A stretch of DNA of 64,000 bases from Cellvibrionaceae bacterium (GCA_021151825.1 JAGKWQ010000008.1:62001-126000), one strand, 5' to 3'; positions 8,796-18,558 are shown, numbered from the stretch's first letter. Made by a program: numbers and translations. Notes: generated from the sequence alone by a model not told the origin.

Positions 8796-9646
8796 GGCTG
8801 CGAATTGAAAAGCTGATTGATCGCATAGGCAACACCAGCGTTATCCGCTGTTTGAGTCACCCAATCAGCGACTGATTGCACATTAGGATTCGCATTCCCC
8901 ATAGCAATACCTATACCTGCCATTTGAAGAAAATCCATATCGGACTCTGCATCACCGAATGAAATAACCTGATGGGCCTGGACTTTGTGGTATTGCAGCA
9001 AATATTCAAAGGCTCGCGACTTGGTAGCCTCAGCAGAAATAACACTGGCAAATTGCCAATCCGGATATGCACTCAAATAAGCGCGCGCAAAAATTAAATT
9101 AGGAAATTGAACCTCAAGTACAGATAGCAAATCGCCTTGCTCTGTGCGATTTACCCCGAGCAATAATTTGGTAATATCAAAACGATTGATAACGTCTGCC
9201 ACGTTATCCAGAATAGGATTGATGCGCAGGTGCTCAGCGTGGACTTTGCTTATTTCAGTTGGCTGCGAAGTATAAAATGCAGAATCCGTGTAGGCTTCTG
9301 CGTAAAGCCCCATCACAGTTGCCACTGCGAAAACAGCTTTGGCCTCATCGTTCTTTAAAGGGATATTCAACAAGGTTTGCCGGGTTTGCGGATCATAAAT
9401 ATGAGCCCCCGTATAAAACATACTAGCGTCCTGAATGCCCAACTCATCCATGAGAAAACGTGCCGCAAAATAAGGACGCCCAGAAGCGATAGCCGTTTTA
9501 ATTCCACGGGACTTAAGCAAATTAATTGCAGGAAAAAGTTCGGGACGAAGTTGGCCTTGCGAATCCAGCAAGGTGCCATCTATATCAAAGAATGCCAATC
9601 GAATATCTGCAGCGGCATTAATAAGATGAGATGGCACCCGCATCAT
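8792..9646 (-). CDS. Cof-type HAD-IIB phosphatase
   Basis: A 284-residue haloacid-dehalogenase-family phosphatase of the Cof/YbiV type, acting on sugar phosphates or flavin/pyridoxal phosphates; the substrate is not predictable. Motif I DIDGT (nucleophile D21, acid D23), a mid-region C2B cap, and motif IV FGDAESDMDFLQMAG near the C-terminus are visible. The start ATG overlaps the upstream stop in a TAATG arrangement and its own stop overlaps the downstream ATG, so the three small genes form a tightly coupled operon. Confidence 0.9.
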   Translation of the reverse strand: MMRVPSHLINAAADIRLAFFDIDGTLLDSQGQLRPELFPAINLLKSRGIKTAIASGRPYFAARFLMDELGIQDASMFYTGAHIYDPQTRQTLLNIPLKNDEAKAVFAVATVMGLYAEAYTDSAFYTSQPTEISKVHAEHLRINPILDNVADVINRFDITKLLLGVNRTEQGDLLSVLEVQFPNLIFARAYLSAYPDWQFASVISAEATKSRAFEYLLQYHKVQAHQVISFGDAESDMDFLQMAGIGIAMGNANPNVQSVADWVTQTADNAGVAYAINQLFNSQP

Positions 9647-9849
9647 TAACCAAGAACCAGTAAAGTAACGGCAAAATACACCAACACAAAACTGCTTAAT
9701 GCAATTCCTTTTACAGCAACACTTTTTTGGGCATCAGACCATGCCTGAAAGCGCGAGTGTTTGGCAACCAACCATTTTGCCGATGCAAATATCAACACAA
9801 AGGCAGCAACCCAATATAGAGCGTGTTGGCTAAAAAATTGTTCCGGCAT
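9646..9849 (-). CDS. Small two-helix membrane protein
   Basis: A 67-residue hypothetical protein with two hydrophobic stretches (about 10-28 and 46-66) separated by a short basic loop containing KHSRFQAWSDAQK. It lies 14 bp downstream of cysS and its stop overlaps the HAD start by one base (TAATG), which supports it as a real translated gene. No function can be assigned. Confidence 0.65.
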   Translation of the reverse strand: MPEQFFSQHALYWVAAFVLIFASAKWLVAKHSRFQAWSDAQKSVAVKGIALSSFVLVYFAVTLLVLG

Positions 9850-9863
9850 TATTTATATCTCGC

Positions 9864-11258
9864 TTACTCACGACGCCATTGGGTCGTGCCATCCTTAGCA
9901 TCCTCAATCACAACTTTATTTGCAGTGAGTTGTTTGCGAATTTCATCGGCACGCGCGTAGTTTTTATCTTTTTTCGCTTGAATACGTTCAGCAATCAATG
10001 CATTTACTTCATCAGCAGAAATTTGATCAGGAGCACCTGATTGTAAAAACTCAACAGGATCAAACCTGAAAATACCAAGAATCGCTCCCAATGCTTTCAA
10101 TTCGCTAGCCAATTTCAGAGCCTGGTCGGAACCAGAATTGCAGCTATTCAGTTCACGCACTAGATCATACATAGCAGCCAAGGCCACACGCGTATTAAAG
10201 TCATCGTTCAGCGCATCAACAAATATTTTGTAATATTGGCTACCGGCGAGGTCAGATACATTTGCCGGAGCAATATTAGTGTAGTCACGTAGAGCAACGT
10301 AAAAACGTTCAAGTCCGGTTCGCGCTTCAATCAAACTTTCTTCGGAATAATTAATTGGGCTGCGATAATGGCTGCTAATCAGAAAGAAACGTACGACTTC
10401 AGGATGGTATTTTTCTAACACATCGCGAATAGTGAAAAAATTATTCAGGGATTTAGACATTTTCACGCCGTCAACACGTAACGGAGCCACATGCATCCAG
10501 TAATTTACATAGGAATGTCCATTGGCAGCTTCGCTTTGCGCAATTTCGTTTTCGTGATGGGGAAATTGCAAATCTGCACCGCCACCATGAATATCCAATT
10601 GATCGCCACAACATTTTTTTGCCATCGCCGAGCATTCGATATGCCAACCCGGGCGCCCCTGCCCCCATGGAGATTGCCATGATGGCTCGCCCGGTTTTGC
10701 AGCTTTCCAGAGTACAAAATCGCGTGCATCTTCTTTTATTTCGTCGACCTCTATGCGCGCACCTGCCAGCAATTCATCGATATTTTTATTTGATAATTTA
10801 CCGTAACCATCAAAACTGGTGACACGATAATAAACATCGCCATTTATCGCAGGATAGGCATGACCTTTTTGAATAAGCGTTTCAACAATGTCAATGATGG
10901 GGCCAATAAACTCGGTCGCACGCGGCTCTATACTGGGGGGCAATATTCCCAAACTTTTTTCATCTTCATGCATCGCATCAATGAAACGTTGAGTCAAGTC
11001 ATCAAACTTTTCACCCAATTCATTAGCACGGCGAATAATTTTGTCATCGATATCAGTAATGTTATGGACAAAATTTAAATCCCAGCCCTGGCTACGCAAA
11101 AACCTGGCGATAACGTCAAATGCAATTGATGTGCGCGCATGGCCAATATGGCAATAGTCATATACGGTAATACCGCAGACATACATAGAAATTTTACCGG
11201 GTTGTAATGGCTTAAAAATTTCTTTCTGGCGAGTGAGTGTGTTGTATATCTGCAGCAT
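9864..11258 (-). CDS. cysS: Cysteinyl-tRNA synthetase
   Basis: Class I synthetase charging tRNA-Cys. At 464 residues it matches the family (E. coli 461). The N-terminal zinc/nucleotide region CGITVYDYCHIGHARTS contains the HIGH signature; GVKMSKSLNN is the KMSKS loop; the zinc-binding C...HHENEIAQSEA block and the C-terminal basic tail are present. The stop of glnS is only one base upstream, so the two synthetase genes are cotranscribed. ATG start at 11258. Confidence 0.97.
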   Translation of the reverse strand: MLQIYNTLTRQKEIFKPLQPGKISMYVCGITVYDYCHIGHARTSIAFDVIARFLRSQGWDLNFVHNITDIDDKIIRRANELGEKFDDLTQRFIDAMHEDEKSLGILPPSIEPRATEFIGPIIDIVETLIQKGHAYPAINGDVYYRVTSFDGYGKLSNKNIDELLAGARIEVDEIKEDARDFVLWKAAKPGEPSWQSPWGQGRPGWHIECSAMAKKCCGDQLDIHGGGADLQFPHHENEIAQSEAANGHSYVNYWMHVAPLRVDGVKMSKSLNNFFTIRDVLEKYHPEVVRFFLISSHYRSPINYSEESLIEARTGLERFYVALRDYTNIAPANVSDLAGSQYYKIFVDALNDDFNTRVALAAMYDLVRELNSCNSGSDQALKLASELKALGAILGIFRFDPVEFLQSGAPDQISADEVNALIAERIQAKKDKNYARADEIRKQLTANKVVIEDAKDGTTQWRRE

Positions 11259-11259
11259 A

Positions 11260-12972
11260 TTATTCCTGTTCTTCTTTGCCGAAACTGTCTTTCAAACTAA
11301 TAGTACGGTTAAATACCGGTTTTTCTACTGTGCTGTATTTGCTATCCAGGCAAAAATAACCTTGACGTTCAAACTGGAAAGTATTCCCTACAACAGCATT
11401 ACTCAAACTGGCTTCCGCCTTACAACCTTGCAAAATTTCGAGGTTGTCAGGATTCATTGCATCGAGAAAATTCTTGCCGCCAGCATCCGGAGCCTCATCA
11501 TTAAACAAGCGGTCATACAACCGTATTTCGCAATCCAGATTCTGCGTGGCAGAAACCCAGTGAATAACACCTTTAGGTTTTACACCATCTTCTGGATCCT
11601 TACCCAAGGTTCCTTCAATGATGCGCGCACGAACTTCAATGATATTTCCCGCTGCATCTTTAATCGCTTCATCAGCTTCAATTACATAAGCACCACGTAA
11701 GCGTACTCGTTTGCCTAACACCAAACGCTTGTATTTTTTATTGGCTTCTTCACGAAAATCTTCTTGCTCAATAAAAATGGTTTGGGTAAACGGAATGGTA
11801 CGATTACCCAAGTCATCGCGATGTGGATGATTATTAACAGTCAGCGTTTCTATTTTATCCGCAGGATAATTCGTTAATGTAACTTTCAATGGTCGCAACA
11901 CACACATAGCACGCGGCGCATTTTTATCAAGATCATCACGCACGCAGAATTCCAGCATACCGACATCAACCACACCGTCTGAACGAGTTACACCAATACG
12001 CTCGCAAAAATTGCGCAATGATGCAGGTGTGAATCCACGACGACGCATACCTGAAATGGTTGGCATACGTGGATCATTCCAACCATCCACATAACCTTCA
12101 TCAACCAATTGCTTCAACTTACGTTTGCTGGTCACAGCATAATTAATATTCAATCGCGCAAACTCATACTGACGCGGCACGGCAGGAACAGGCAAATGTT
12201 GAATGAACCAATCGTACAGCGGTTTATGGTCTTCAAATTCCAGTGTACAAATAGAATGCGTAATTCCTTCGATTGCATCACTTTGCCCATGGGCAAAATC
12301 ATAAGAAGGATAAATACACCACTTGTCGCCAGTTTGATGGTGATGTGCTTTTTTGATGCGATAGATAATGGGATCCCGTAAATTAATATTAGGCGACGAC
12401 ATATCTATTTTTGCGCGTAACGAACAGAAACCTTCATCAAATTCACCTGCACGCATCTTTTCAAACAATGCAAGATTTTCTTCTATTGAGCGATCACGAT
12501 AAGGGCTGTTTTTGCCGGGCTCAACCAAAGTGCCACGATACTCACGCATCTGCTCCGCATTTAAATCACAAACAAATGCCAAGCCATTCTTGATCAGGTG
12601 GGTAGCCCATGCATGCAGTTGGTCAAAATAATCCGATGTGTATTTAACTTTTCCATCCCATTGGAAACCAAGCCACTTCACATCTTCCATAATGGAATTA
12701 ACAAATTCCTCGTTTTCCTTTTCCGGGTTGGTATCATCAAAACGCAAATTACAACTACCACCAAACTCTTCAGCGACACCAAAATTCAGGCAGATAGATT
12801 TAGCGTGACCAATATGCAAATAGCCATTTGGTTCAGGTGGAAAACGAGTCGCTATTTTGCTGTGTACACCCTGCTCCAGATCCTTACGAATAATTTGTTG
12901 GATGAAATGCAGAGGTTTAGCTTTAACTTCAGCGGTATCGTTACTTGCAATCGGAGAATGATTGTCGCTCAT
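11260..12972 (-). CDS. glnS: Glutaminyl-tRNA synthetase
   Basis: Class I synthetase charging tRNA-Gln; 570 residues (E. coli 554). FPPEPNGYLHIGHAKS carries the HIGH motif and VTSKRKL is the KMSKS equivalent. The C-terminal anticodon-binding beta-barrels are intact. It heads the run glnS-cysS-67aa-HAD-70aa; the 165 bp upstream (12973-13137) hold no gene and presumably its promoter. In E. coli and Pseudomonas the mltG neighbours are tmk and holB; here glnS takes that place. Confidence 0.97.
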   Translation of the reverse strand: MSDNHSPIASNDTAEVKAKPLHFIQQIIRKDLEQGVHSKIATRFPPEPNGYLHIGHAKSICLNFGVAEEFGGSCNLRFDDTNPEKENEEFVNSIMEDVKWLGFQWDGKVKYTSDYFDQLHAWATHLIKNGLAFVCDLNAEQMREYRGTLVEPGKNSPYRDRSIEENLALFEKMRAGEFDEGFCSLRAKIDMSSPNINLRDPIIYRIKKAHHHQTGDKWCIYPSYDFAHGQSDAIEGITHSICTLEFEDHKPLYDWFIQHLPVPAVPRQYEFARLNINYAVTSKRKLKQLVDEGYVDGWNDPRMPTISGMRRRGFTPASLRNFCERIGVTRSDGVVDVGMLEFCVRDDLDKNAPRAMCVLRPLKVTLTNYPADKIETLTVNNHPHRDDLGNRTIPFTQTIFIEQEDFREEANKKYKRLVLGKRVRLRGAYVIEADEAIKDAAGNIIEVRARIIEGTLGKDPEDGVKPKGVIHWVSATQNLDCEIRLYDRLFNDEAPDAGGKNFLDAMNPDNLEILQGCKAEASLSNAVVGNTFQFERQGYFCLDSKYSTVEKPVFNRTISLKDSFGKEEQE

Positions 12973-13137
12973 GGGATAACAAATCCATTGGATGATTCGT
13001 GGGTCAAAAATACGATCCCATCATTTATAGATCAGATCGTAGAAATTGCGGTTATTCTACTGATTCAACACCGCTTTTCATACATCACAGTCACAACCAT
13101 GGAAAATATGAAAGGCAGAACAAAGATCAAAAAACAC

Positions 13138-14199
13138 TCAGTTTTTGGTGGGCGGCGGCGGCGCCGCACGATAATCACTGCGACGATTCAATTGATACCG
13201 TCTGACAGCTTGATTATGAGCATCAAGAGTAGCGGAAAACTCACTGGTCCCATCGCCTTTGGCGACAAAATACAACGCGTTTCCCGCCGCCGGGTTTAGC
13301 GCTGCCTTGATCGAGGCCGCACTAGGTAATGCAATTGGCGTTGGTGGCAATCCTTCAATTGCGTAAGTGTTATATGGAGTTGCCTCTTCGAGGTTTTTGC
13401 GCGTAATACGCCCTTGATAGCTGTCACCCATGCCATAGATGACCGTCGGGTCAGTTTGTAGCTTCATTCCCTGCTGCAAACGCCGCACAAACACACCGGC
13501 AATTTGATCGCGCTCGCTATGATGACCGGTTTCGCGTTCAATAATCGAGGCCATAATGAGCGCCTCATAAGCATTTTTATAAGGCAAATTTGCAGAGCGC
13601 TTTTCCCATTCTGCATTCAACAAACTCTCCATTTTCCGATAGGATTTTTGCAGAATTTCTACGTCACTCGTGTTACGGCTGAAACTGTAAGTATCCGGAA
13701 AAAACCAACCCTCAGGGTGACTAATAGGTAAACCCAATACCGAGAGCTGCTCAGCCTCGCTTCTTCCAATCAACTCATGACGAATAGATGCATTTTTTTC
13801 CAGTGCAGCAAGTGCTTGCTTGAATGTCCATCCCTCTACAAAAGTAACCTGATACAAAACCACATCACCTTTTTTTAACTTTTCCAATAAAGTTTCGGGT
13901 GTAGTACCAGGCATAAATAAATATTCGCCAGCATGAACTTTATTGGTCTCAGTGAAACGCGCATACAAGCGCAGTAGGCGTGGATAATCAAGTATATGTT
14001 GCGCACCTAAATCATTCGCCAAATGACTTAGGGATTGTCCCTGCTTTAATTCATAACGATAGCCTTGGGAATCAATATTTAATGGGGTTTTTAACCAATT
14101 CTGAAAATAAAACCATCCAGCGGTGGCGCTGGTTAAACCAGCTAAATATATTCCTGTTGCAATTATCAGGAGTTTTACAGGCAGAGATATTTTTTTCAT
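13138..14199 (-). CDS. mltG: Endolytic murein transglycosylase MltG
   Basis: Membrane-anchored YceG-family enzyme that cleaves nascent peptidoglycan strands. The 353-residue protein has one N-terminal membrane helix (about 7-30), a LysM-like region (LKQGQSLSHLANDLGAQHI) and the catalytic glutamate E221 in ASIIERETG, equivalent to E218 of the E. coli enzyme. The C-terminus ends in a short proline-rich tail. It follows pabC on the same strand at 41 bp, as in the conserved fab-pabC-mltG order. Confidence 0.94.
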   Translation of the reverse strand: MKKISLPVKLLIIATGIYLAGLTSATAGWFYFQNWLKTPLNIDSQGYRYELKQGQSLSHLANDLGAQHILDYPRLLRLYARFTETNKVHAGEYLFMPGTTPETLLEKLKKGDVVLYQVTFVEGWTFKQALAALEKNASIRHELIGRSEAEQLSVLGLPISHPEGWFFPDTYSFSRNTSDVEILQKSYRKMESLLNAEWEKRSANLPYKNAYEALIMASIIERETGHHSERDQIAGVFVRRLQQGMKLQTDPTVIYGMGDSYQGRITRKNLEEATPYNTYAIEGLPPTPIALPSAASIKAALNPAAGNALYFVAKGDGTSEFSATLDAHNQAVRRYQLNRRSDYRAAPPPPTKN

Positions 14200-14240
14200 A
14201 AAAAGCGCTTTAATAGCACGTCAATAAACGATTAATTTTT

Positions 14241-15080
14241 TTATCCTAATAATTGGATAAGCTGATGTTGAAACTGCCGGGTAATAGAGTGGCTCAAATT
14301 AGTCGACACGTCCGCAATACTTTTTACTGGCCAGATGCCAAACACACTGTTTGTTAAAAAGATTTCATCCGCTTGTAGCAACGATGTATAAGAAATGGGT
14401 TCAATATTAACCTGTGTATTTAATGCAGGCGCCACTCTTTCAATAATTGTTCGACGCATAATACCTGCAACACCTGAGTTCGTTAAATCCGCTGTATACA
14501 GTTGCCTGTTTTTTACAATAAAAAAATTACTGACGGTAGCTTCAATCACGTTATTATCGGTATCCAACAATAACCCCTCAGCAAATTCATTATGCCATTC
14601 TGCTCGCGCCAAGATATGCTCAAGGCGATTTAAATGCTTGATACCTGCCAATGTGGGATTTTTCCCAAGACGCAGATCGCAAATGCGGATATCAACACCA
14701 TCAAGAAATGAAGATGACTGAAGAGGAGCGCCAGCAAATATTCCAATACAGTAAGTTGGATTTACGTGATCAGGCAAACGATAACCACGCCCACCCACAC
14801 CACGCGTGATTTGTATTTTTACCACAGTATCGAGATATTGATTAAGGTTCAGTAGCAGCTTATTCAAATAGCCCTGCAAGCGCAGCTCATCCAGCGGTAT
14901 TTGCAAACGCTTGGCTGAATTTATCAAACGTTCTCGATGAAAATCCCATAACGGTATTCGACCTGAGATGCAGCGACAGGTTTCAAACAATCCATCGCCA
15001 TAAGTAAAGCCACGATCCAACGGTGATATCAACGCATCGGGAACACCGTTAATACTGATAAGCGGTAGTTGCACTGACAT
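14241..15080 (-). CDS. pabC: Aminodeoxychorismate lyase
   Basis: PLP-dependent fold-IV enzyme releasing p-aminobenzoate and pyruvate from aminodeoxychorismate for folate synthesis. With the ATG at 15080 the protein is 279 residues. The catalytic lysine K148 sits in GIKHLNRLEH, the family signature, and the N-terminal DRGFTYGDGLFET motif is intact. A GAGG ribosome-binding site precedes this ATG; the longer frame to 15098 has none. It is downstream of fabF across a hairpin-U terminator, so part of its transcription may be read-through. Confidence 0.93.
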   Translation of the reverse strand: MSVQLPLISINGVPDALISPLDRGFTYGDGLFETCRCISGRIPLWDFHRERLINSAKRLQIPLDELRLQGYLNKLLLNLNQYLDTVVKIQITRGVGGRGYRLPDHVNPTYCIGIFAGAPLQSSSFLDGVDIRICDLRLGKNPTLAGIKHLNRLEHILARAEWHNEFAEGLLLDTDNNVIEATVSNFFIVKNRQLYTADLTNSGVAGIMRRTIIERVAPALNTQVNIEPISYTSLLQADEIFLTNSVFGIWPVKSIADVSTNLSHSITRQFQHQLIQLLG

Positions 15081-15095
15081 AACGACCTCTTTATA

Positions 15096-15126
15096 CAAAA
15101 ACGCCGGGCTGTTTCCAGTCCGGCGT
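15096..15126 (-). terminator. Intrinsic terminator or attenuator between fabF and pabC
   Basis: On the minus strand, ACGCCGG pairs with CCGGCGT, followed by an inner CTG/CAG pair closing a GAAA (GNRA) tetraloop, then five T. It lies 27 bp after the fabF stop and just ahead of the pabC ribosome-binding site, so it should reduce pabC-mltG expression relative to the fab genes. Confidence 0.8.
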
Positions 15127-15152
15127 CAGGCAAGCTAGAAACGCAATATATT

Positions 15153-16391
15153 TTAAACTTTGCGGAAAATCAGTGAACCATTGGTACCGCCAAACCCAAA
15201 TGAGTTTGATAATACAGCTTCAATTTTACGCTCTTGTGCTGTGTGTGGAACCAGATTGATATCGCAACCGTCTTCTGGATTATCCAGATTAATTGTCGGT
15301 GGAGCTACCTGATCACGAATTGCCAACACACTGAAAATTGCTTCAACCGCACCCGCAGCACCAAGCAAATGGCCAATCATAGATTTGGTAGAACTAACAG
15401 CAACTTGCCCAACTGCACTCCCCATGACTGATTTGACTGCCTGACACTCAGCTTTATCACCCGCCTGTGTAGAGGTGCCATGCGCATTGATATAATTGAT
15501 TAACTCCAATGGAATTGCTGCATCCAGGATTGCATTGCGCATTGATGCCGCTGCCCCCGAGCCATCCTCTGGAGGAGACGTCATGTGATAAGCGTCGCCA
15601 CTCATACCAAAACCAATCAACTCGGCATAAATTTTTGCACCGCGTTTTTTAGCGTGCTCATACTCTTCCAGCACCAATACACCGGCCCCGTCCCCCAGGA
15701 CAAAACCATCGCGGTCTTTATCCCACGGGCGGCTGGCGGCTTGCGGATTATCATTACGAGTGGATAACGCACGCGCTGCAGCAAAACCACCCAACCCCAG
15801 TGGAGTTGTTGCCATTTCCGCACCACCGGCGACCATTACATCTGCATCACCATGCTGGATCATACGTGCGGCAAAACCAATACTATGTGTACCTGTAGTG
15901 CAAGCCGTAGTGATTGCAACGTTTGGACCACGCAAGCCATACATGATCGACAAATTACCAGAGATCATATTGATAATGGCGCTAGGTACAAAGAACGGCG
16001 ATATTCGACGAGGCCCTTTATGTTCAAGCGTTGCGGTACTTTCTTCAATAGTTCCTATTCCACCAATTCCAGATCCAATGGATACGCCAACACGCCCTGC
16101 GTTTGCATCAGTAATTTCCAGTCCGGAATCACGCATTGCCTGAATGCCGGCAACCATCCCGTACTGAATAAATGGGTCCATTTTGCGTGCTTCTTTACTG
16201 GGGAAATAATCATCTACGACCAGATTTTTTACCGAAGCACTGAACTGCGTCGTGAATGCTGATGCATCAAAATGGGAGATAGTGGCAACGCCACTTTTAC
16301 CATTGACTATACCTTGCCAGGTTTCAGCAACAGTATTTCCCAATGAACTGATCATACCCAGACCAGTGACAACAACTCTTCTACGCGACAC
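15153..16391 (-). CDS. fabF: 3-oxoacyl-[ACP] synthase II (KAS II)
   Basis: Elongating condensing enzyme of fatty-acid synthesis. With a GTG start at 16391 it is 412 residues (E. coli 413) and begins VSRRRVVVTGLGMISSLG like homologues; a strong GGGAGAG ribosome-binding site lies 8 nt upstream of this GTG, whereas the longer frame begins with TTG. The catalytic cysteine is C164 in TTACTTGTHS, with histidines in INAHGTSTQAGD and KSMIGHLLGAAG. It lies downstream of acpP beyond a terminator hairpin. Confidence 0.96.
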   Translation of the reverse strand: MSRRRVVVTGLGMISSLGNTVAETWQGIVNGKSGVATISHFDASAFTTQFSASVKNLVVDDYFPSKEARKMDPFIQYGMVAGIQAMRDSGLEITDANAGRVGVSIGSGIGGIGTIEESTATLEHKGPRRISPFFVPSAIINMISGNLSIMYGLRGPNVAITTACTTGTHSIGFAARMIQHGDADVMVAGGAEMATTPLGLGGFAAARALSTRNDNPQAASRPWDKDRDGFVLGDGAGVLVLEEYEHAKKRGAKIYAELIGFGMSGDAYHMTSPPEDGSGAAASMRNAILDAAIPLELINYINAHGTSTQAGDKAECQAVKSVMGSAVGQVAVSSTKSMIGHLLGAAGAVEAIFSVLAIRDQVAPPTINLDNPEDGCDINLVPHTAQERKIEAVLSNSFGFGGTNGSLIFRKV

Positions 16392-16508
16392 CTGTGAGAC
16401 TCTCCCGCGAAGGACAATCAAGCGGTAAAACCCTGCTGATTTGTCGTGGTGATTGGTATTAATTCAATAATTAACGATGCTTGTTTGCATGAACTAATGC
16501 GACTGATA

Positions 16509-16547
16509 AAAAGAAAAAGCCGTACTATTTTGCAATAATACGGCCTT
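16509..16547 (-). terminator. Intrinsic terminator downstream of acpP
   Basis: An 11-bp stem (16519-16544) with one G-T wobble closes a GCAA (GNRA) tetraloop and is followed on the minus strand by TTTTTCTTTTT. It lies about 30 bp past the acpP stop, ahead of fabF, and probably sets the high acpP to fabF transcript ratio known in other bacteria. Confidence 0.88.
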
Positions 16548-16576
16548 TCTTTAACTGAAATCAGCGAATAATCAAA

Positions 16577-16813
16577 TTACGCCAGGTTGGCATTGATGTA
16601 ATCGATAGCCAATTGAACGGTAGTGATTTTCTCAGCTTCTTCATCCGGAATTTCAGTTTCGAATTCTTCTTCGAGAGCCATTACCAACTCTACGGTATCC
16701 AAAGAATCAGCGCCCAGATCTTCGACGAAAGAAGCTTCGTTTTTCACTTCTTCTTCTTTCACACCCAGTTGCTCAGCAACGATCTTTTTTACGCGTTCTT
16801 CAATGCTACTCAT
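16577..16813 (-). CDS. acpP: Acyl carrier protein
   Basis: The 78-residue acidic carrier protein of fatty-acid synthesis. The phosphopantetheine site is S37 in GADSLDT, and the helices EERVKKIVAEQLGVKEEEV and VELVMALEEEFE are canonical. It lies between fabG and fabF as in most gammaproteobacteria, with a strong terminator downstream. The AGGAG ribosome-binding site is about 12 nt from the ATG, somewhat longer than the optimum. Confidence 0.98.
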   Translation of the reverse strand: MSSIEERVKKIVAEQLGVKEEEVKNEASFVEDLGADSLDTVELVMALEEEFETEIPDEEAEKITTVQLAIDYINANLA

Positions 16814-16858
16814 GATGTTATGTAACTCCTAGTGGTTATAGTTCGAAACACTCAAAAA

Positions 16859-17602
16859 TCACGACATATACATGCCGCCATTGACGTGAATTGTCTCTCC
16901 ACTGATGTAAGAACCAGCATCACCAGCCAGAAAAACAACAACGGATGCAATCTCCTCCGGTGCACCAAGACGTCCAAGTGGAATACGGGATAGCAATTGC
17001 TGTTTTTGATCTTCTGGCAAAACTTTGGTCATATCAGTATCAATAAAACCGGGAGCAACAGTGTTTACAGTAATATTGCGCGAGCCTACTTCCGCCGCTA
17101 ATGAACGGGCAAACCCAGCGACACCCGCTTTAGTTGCCGCATAGTTAGACTGACCAGGATTGCCCATCGCACCAACAACAGAGCTGATATTGATAATTCG
17201 GCCCCATCTCGCCTTCATCATTCCGCGCAAGACACCTTTGCTCAAACGATAGATAGCACTGAGATTGGTATTAATGACATCAAACCATTCCTCATCACTC
17301 ATGCGCATCAATAAATTATCTTTCGTGATACCCGCGTTGTTTACCAGGATAGCTGGAGCTCCAAATTCATCACCAACTTCTTTTAATAAATTTACAACAG
17401 AATCAGCATCGGTAACATTCAACACTTTACCCGCACCACGAATTCCTAGCTCCGCAAAGCGAGCAGAAATTTTTTCCGCCCCGGATTCACTGGTCGCAGT
17501 ACCAATAACAATTGCACCCGCTTTTCCAAGCTGCTCCGCAATTGATGCTCCAATTCCACGACTTGCACCAGTTACCAATGCAACTTTGTCATTCAAGCTC
17601 AT
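16859..17602 (-). CDS. fabG: 3-oxoacyl-[ACP] reductase
   Basis: Short-chain dehydrogenase that reduces 3-oxoacyl-ACP with NADPH in each elongation cycle. The 247-residue protein has the N-terminal TGASRGIG cofactor motif, NNAG, and the Ser-Tyr-Lys triad in ISSVVGAMG and SNYAATKAG. It ends in the usual IHVNGGMYM. It lies 17 bp downstream of fabD, in the same transcript. Confidence 0.97.
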   Translation of the reverse strand: MSLNDKVALVTGASRGIGASIAEQLGKAGAIVIGTATSESGAEKISARFAELGIRGAGKVLNVTDADSVVNLLKEVGDEFGAPAILVNNAGITKDNLLMRMSDEEWFDVINTNLSAIYRLSKGVLRGMMKARWGRIINISSVVGAMGNPGQSNYAATKAGVAGFARSLAAEVGSRNITVNTVAPGFIDTDMTKVLPEDQKQQLLSRIPLGRLGAPEEIASVVVFLAGDAGSYISGETIHVNGGMYMS

Positions 17603-17619
17603 AAGATTAATCCCGTAAA

Positions 17620-18558
17620 TTAAACACTTGCCAACGCTGCAAGCAGCTCTTCTGGCTTTTCGACAGAAACAGTACTCAACTCAGCATGAATACGCTTATT
17701 TAAACCGGACAAAACCTTACCCGGACCACACTCCAATGTCAGAGTAATTCCTTTTCCTACCATCGTATTTACACATTCAACCCAGCGCACTGGACTGTAT
17801 ATTTGCTCGATCATTAGCGCTTTGATTTTTTCCGGATTACTTTCAATCGCCGCGGTAACGTTATGCACTACGGGAACAGCAGGGACAGAAAACACAGTTG
17901 CTGTAATTTGCTCCGCCAATCGCTCTGCCGCAGGACGCATTAACTCCGTATGAAATGGAGCACTAACCGGCAAAGGCAACGCACGCTTTGCACCAGCCTC
18001 TTTACAAAGAACACTGGCACGCTCCACTGCTGCTGCTGCACCCGCAATAACAACTTGTCCAGGTGAATTGAAATTGACTGCCGACACCACTTCACCTTGC
18101 TCAGCTTTTTTACAAGCTTCGACAATTAACGCATCATCAAGACCAATTATCGCCGCCATTGCTCCTTGACCAGCAGGTACAGCCTCTTGCATAAATTTAC
18201 CGCGTTGCTGCACCAATCTCACCGCATCCTTAAATGCAACCACACCCGCACAAACCAATGCAGACCACTCACCTAAACTATGCCCAGCCATGAGCGCAGG
18301 CACAACACCATTACGCTCTTGCCATACACGAAACACTGCAACACTGGCAGTCAATAACAGCGGCTGGGTGCGCTCGGTTAAATTAATTTCGTCCTGAGCA
18401 CCATCCTGCACCAATGACCAAAGGTCGTACCCCAATACCTCTGATGCCTCAGCAAAGATTTGCTGAACTATTGGAAATTCGGCAGCCAGCTCGGCTAGCA
18501 TGCCAATTTTTTGCGACCCTTGGCCAGGAAAAACAAATGCGAGATGAGGATTAATCAT
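17620..18558 (-). CDS. fabD: Malonyl-CoA:ACP transacylase
   Basis: Loads malonyl groups onto ACP. At 312 residues it is family-typical (E. coli 309). The N-terminal FPGQGSQ motif, the nucleophile S94 in AGHSLGEWSA and the catalytic histidine in SAPFHTELM are present. In E. coli fabH lies between plsX and fabD; here plsX ends 31 bp upstream with no fabH. The arrangement plsX-fabD matches Pseudomonas. Confidence 0.96.
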   Translation of the reverse strand: MINPHLAFVFPGQGSQKIGMLAELAAEFPIVQQIFAEASEVLGYDLWSLVQDGAQDEINLTERTQPLLLTASVAVFRVWQERNGVVPALMAGHSLGEWSALVCAGVVAFKDAVRLVQQRGKFMQEAVPAGQGAMAAIIGLDDALIVEACKKAEQGEVVSAVNFNSPGQVVIAGAAAAVERASVLCKEAGAKRALPLPVSAPFHTELMRPAAERLAEQITATVFSVPAVPVVHNVTAAIESNPEKIKALMIEQIYSPVRWVECVNTMVGKGITLTLECGPGKVLSGLNKRIHAELSTVSVEKPEELLAALASV

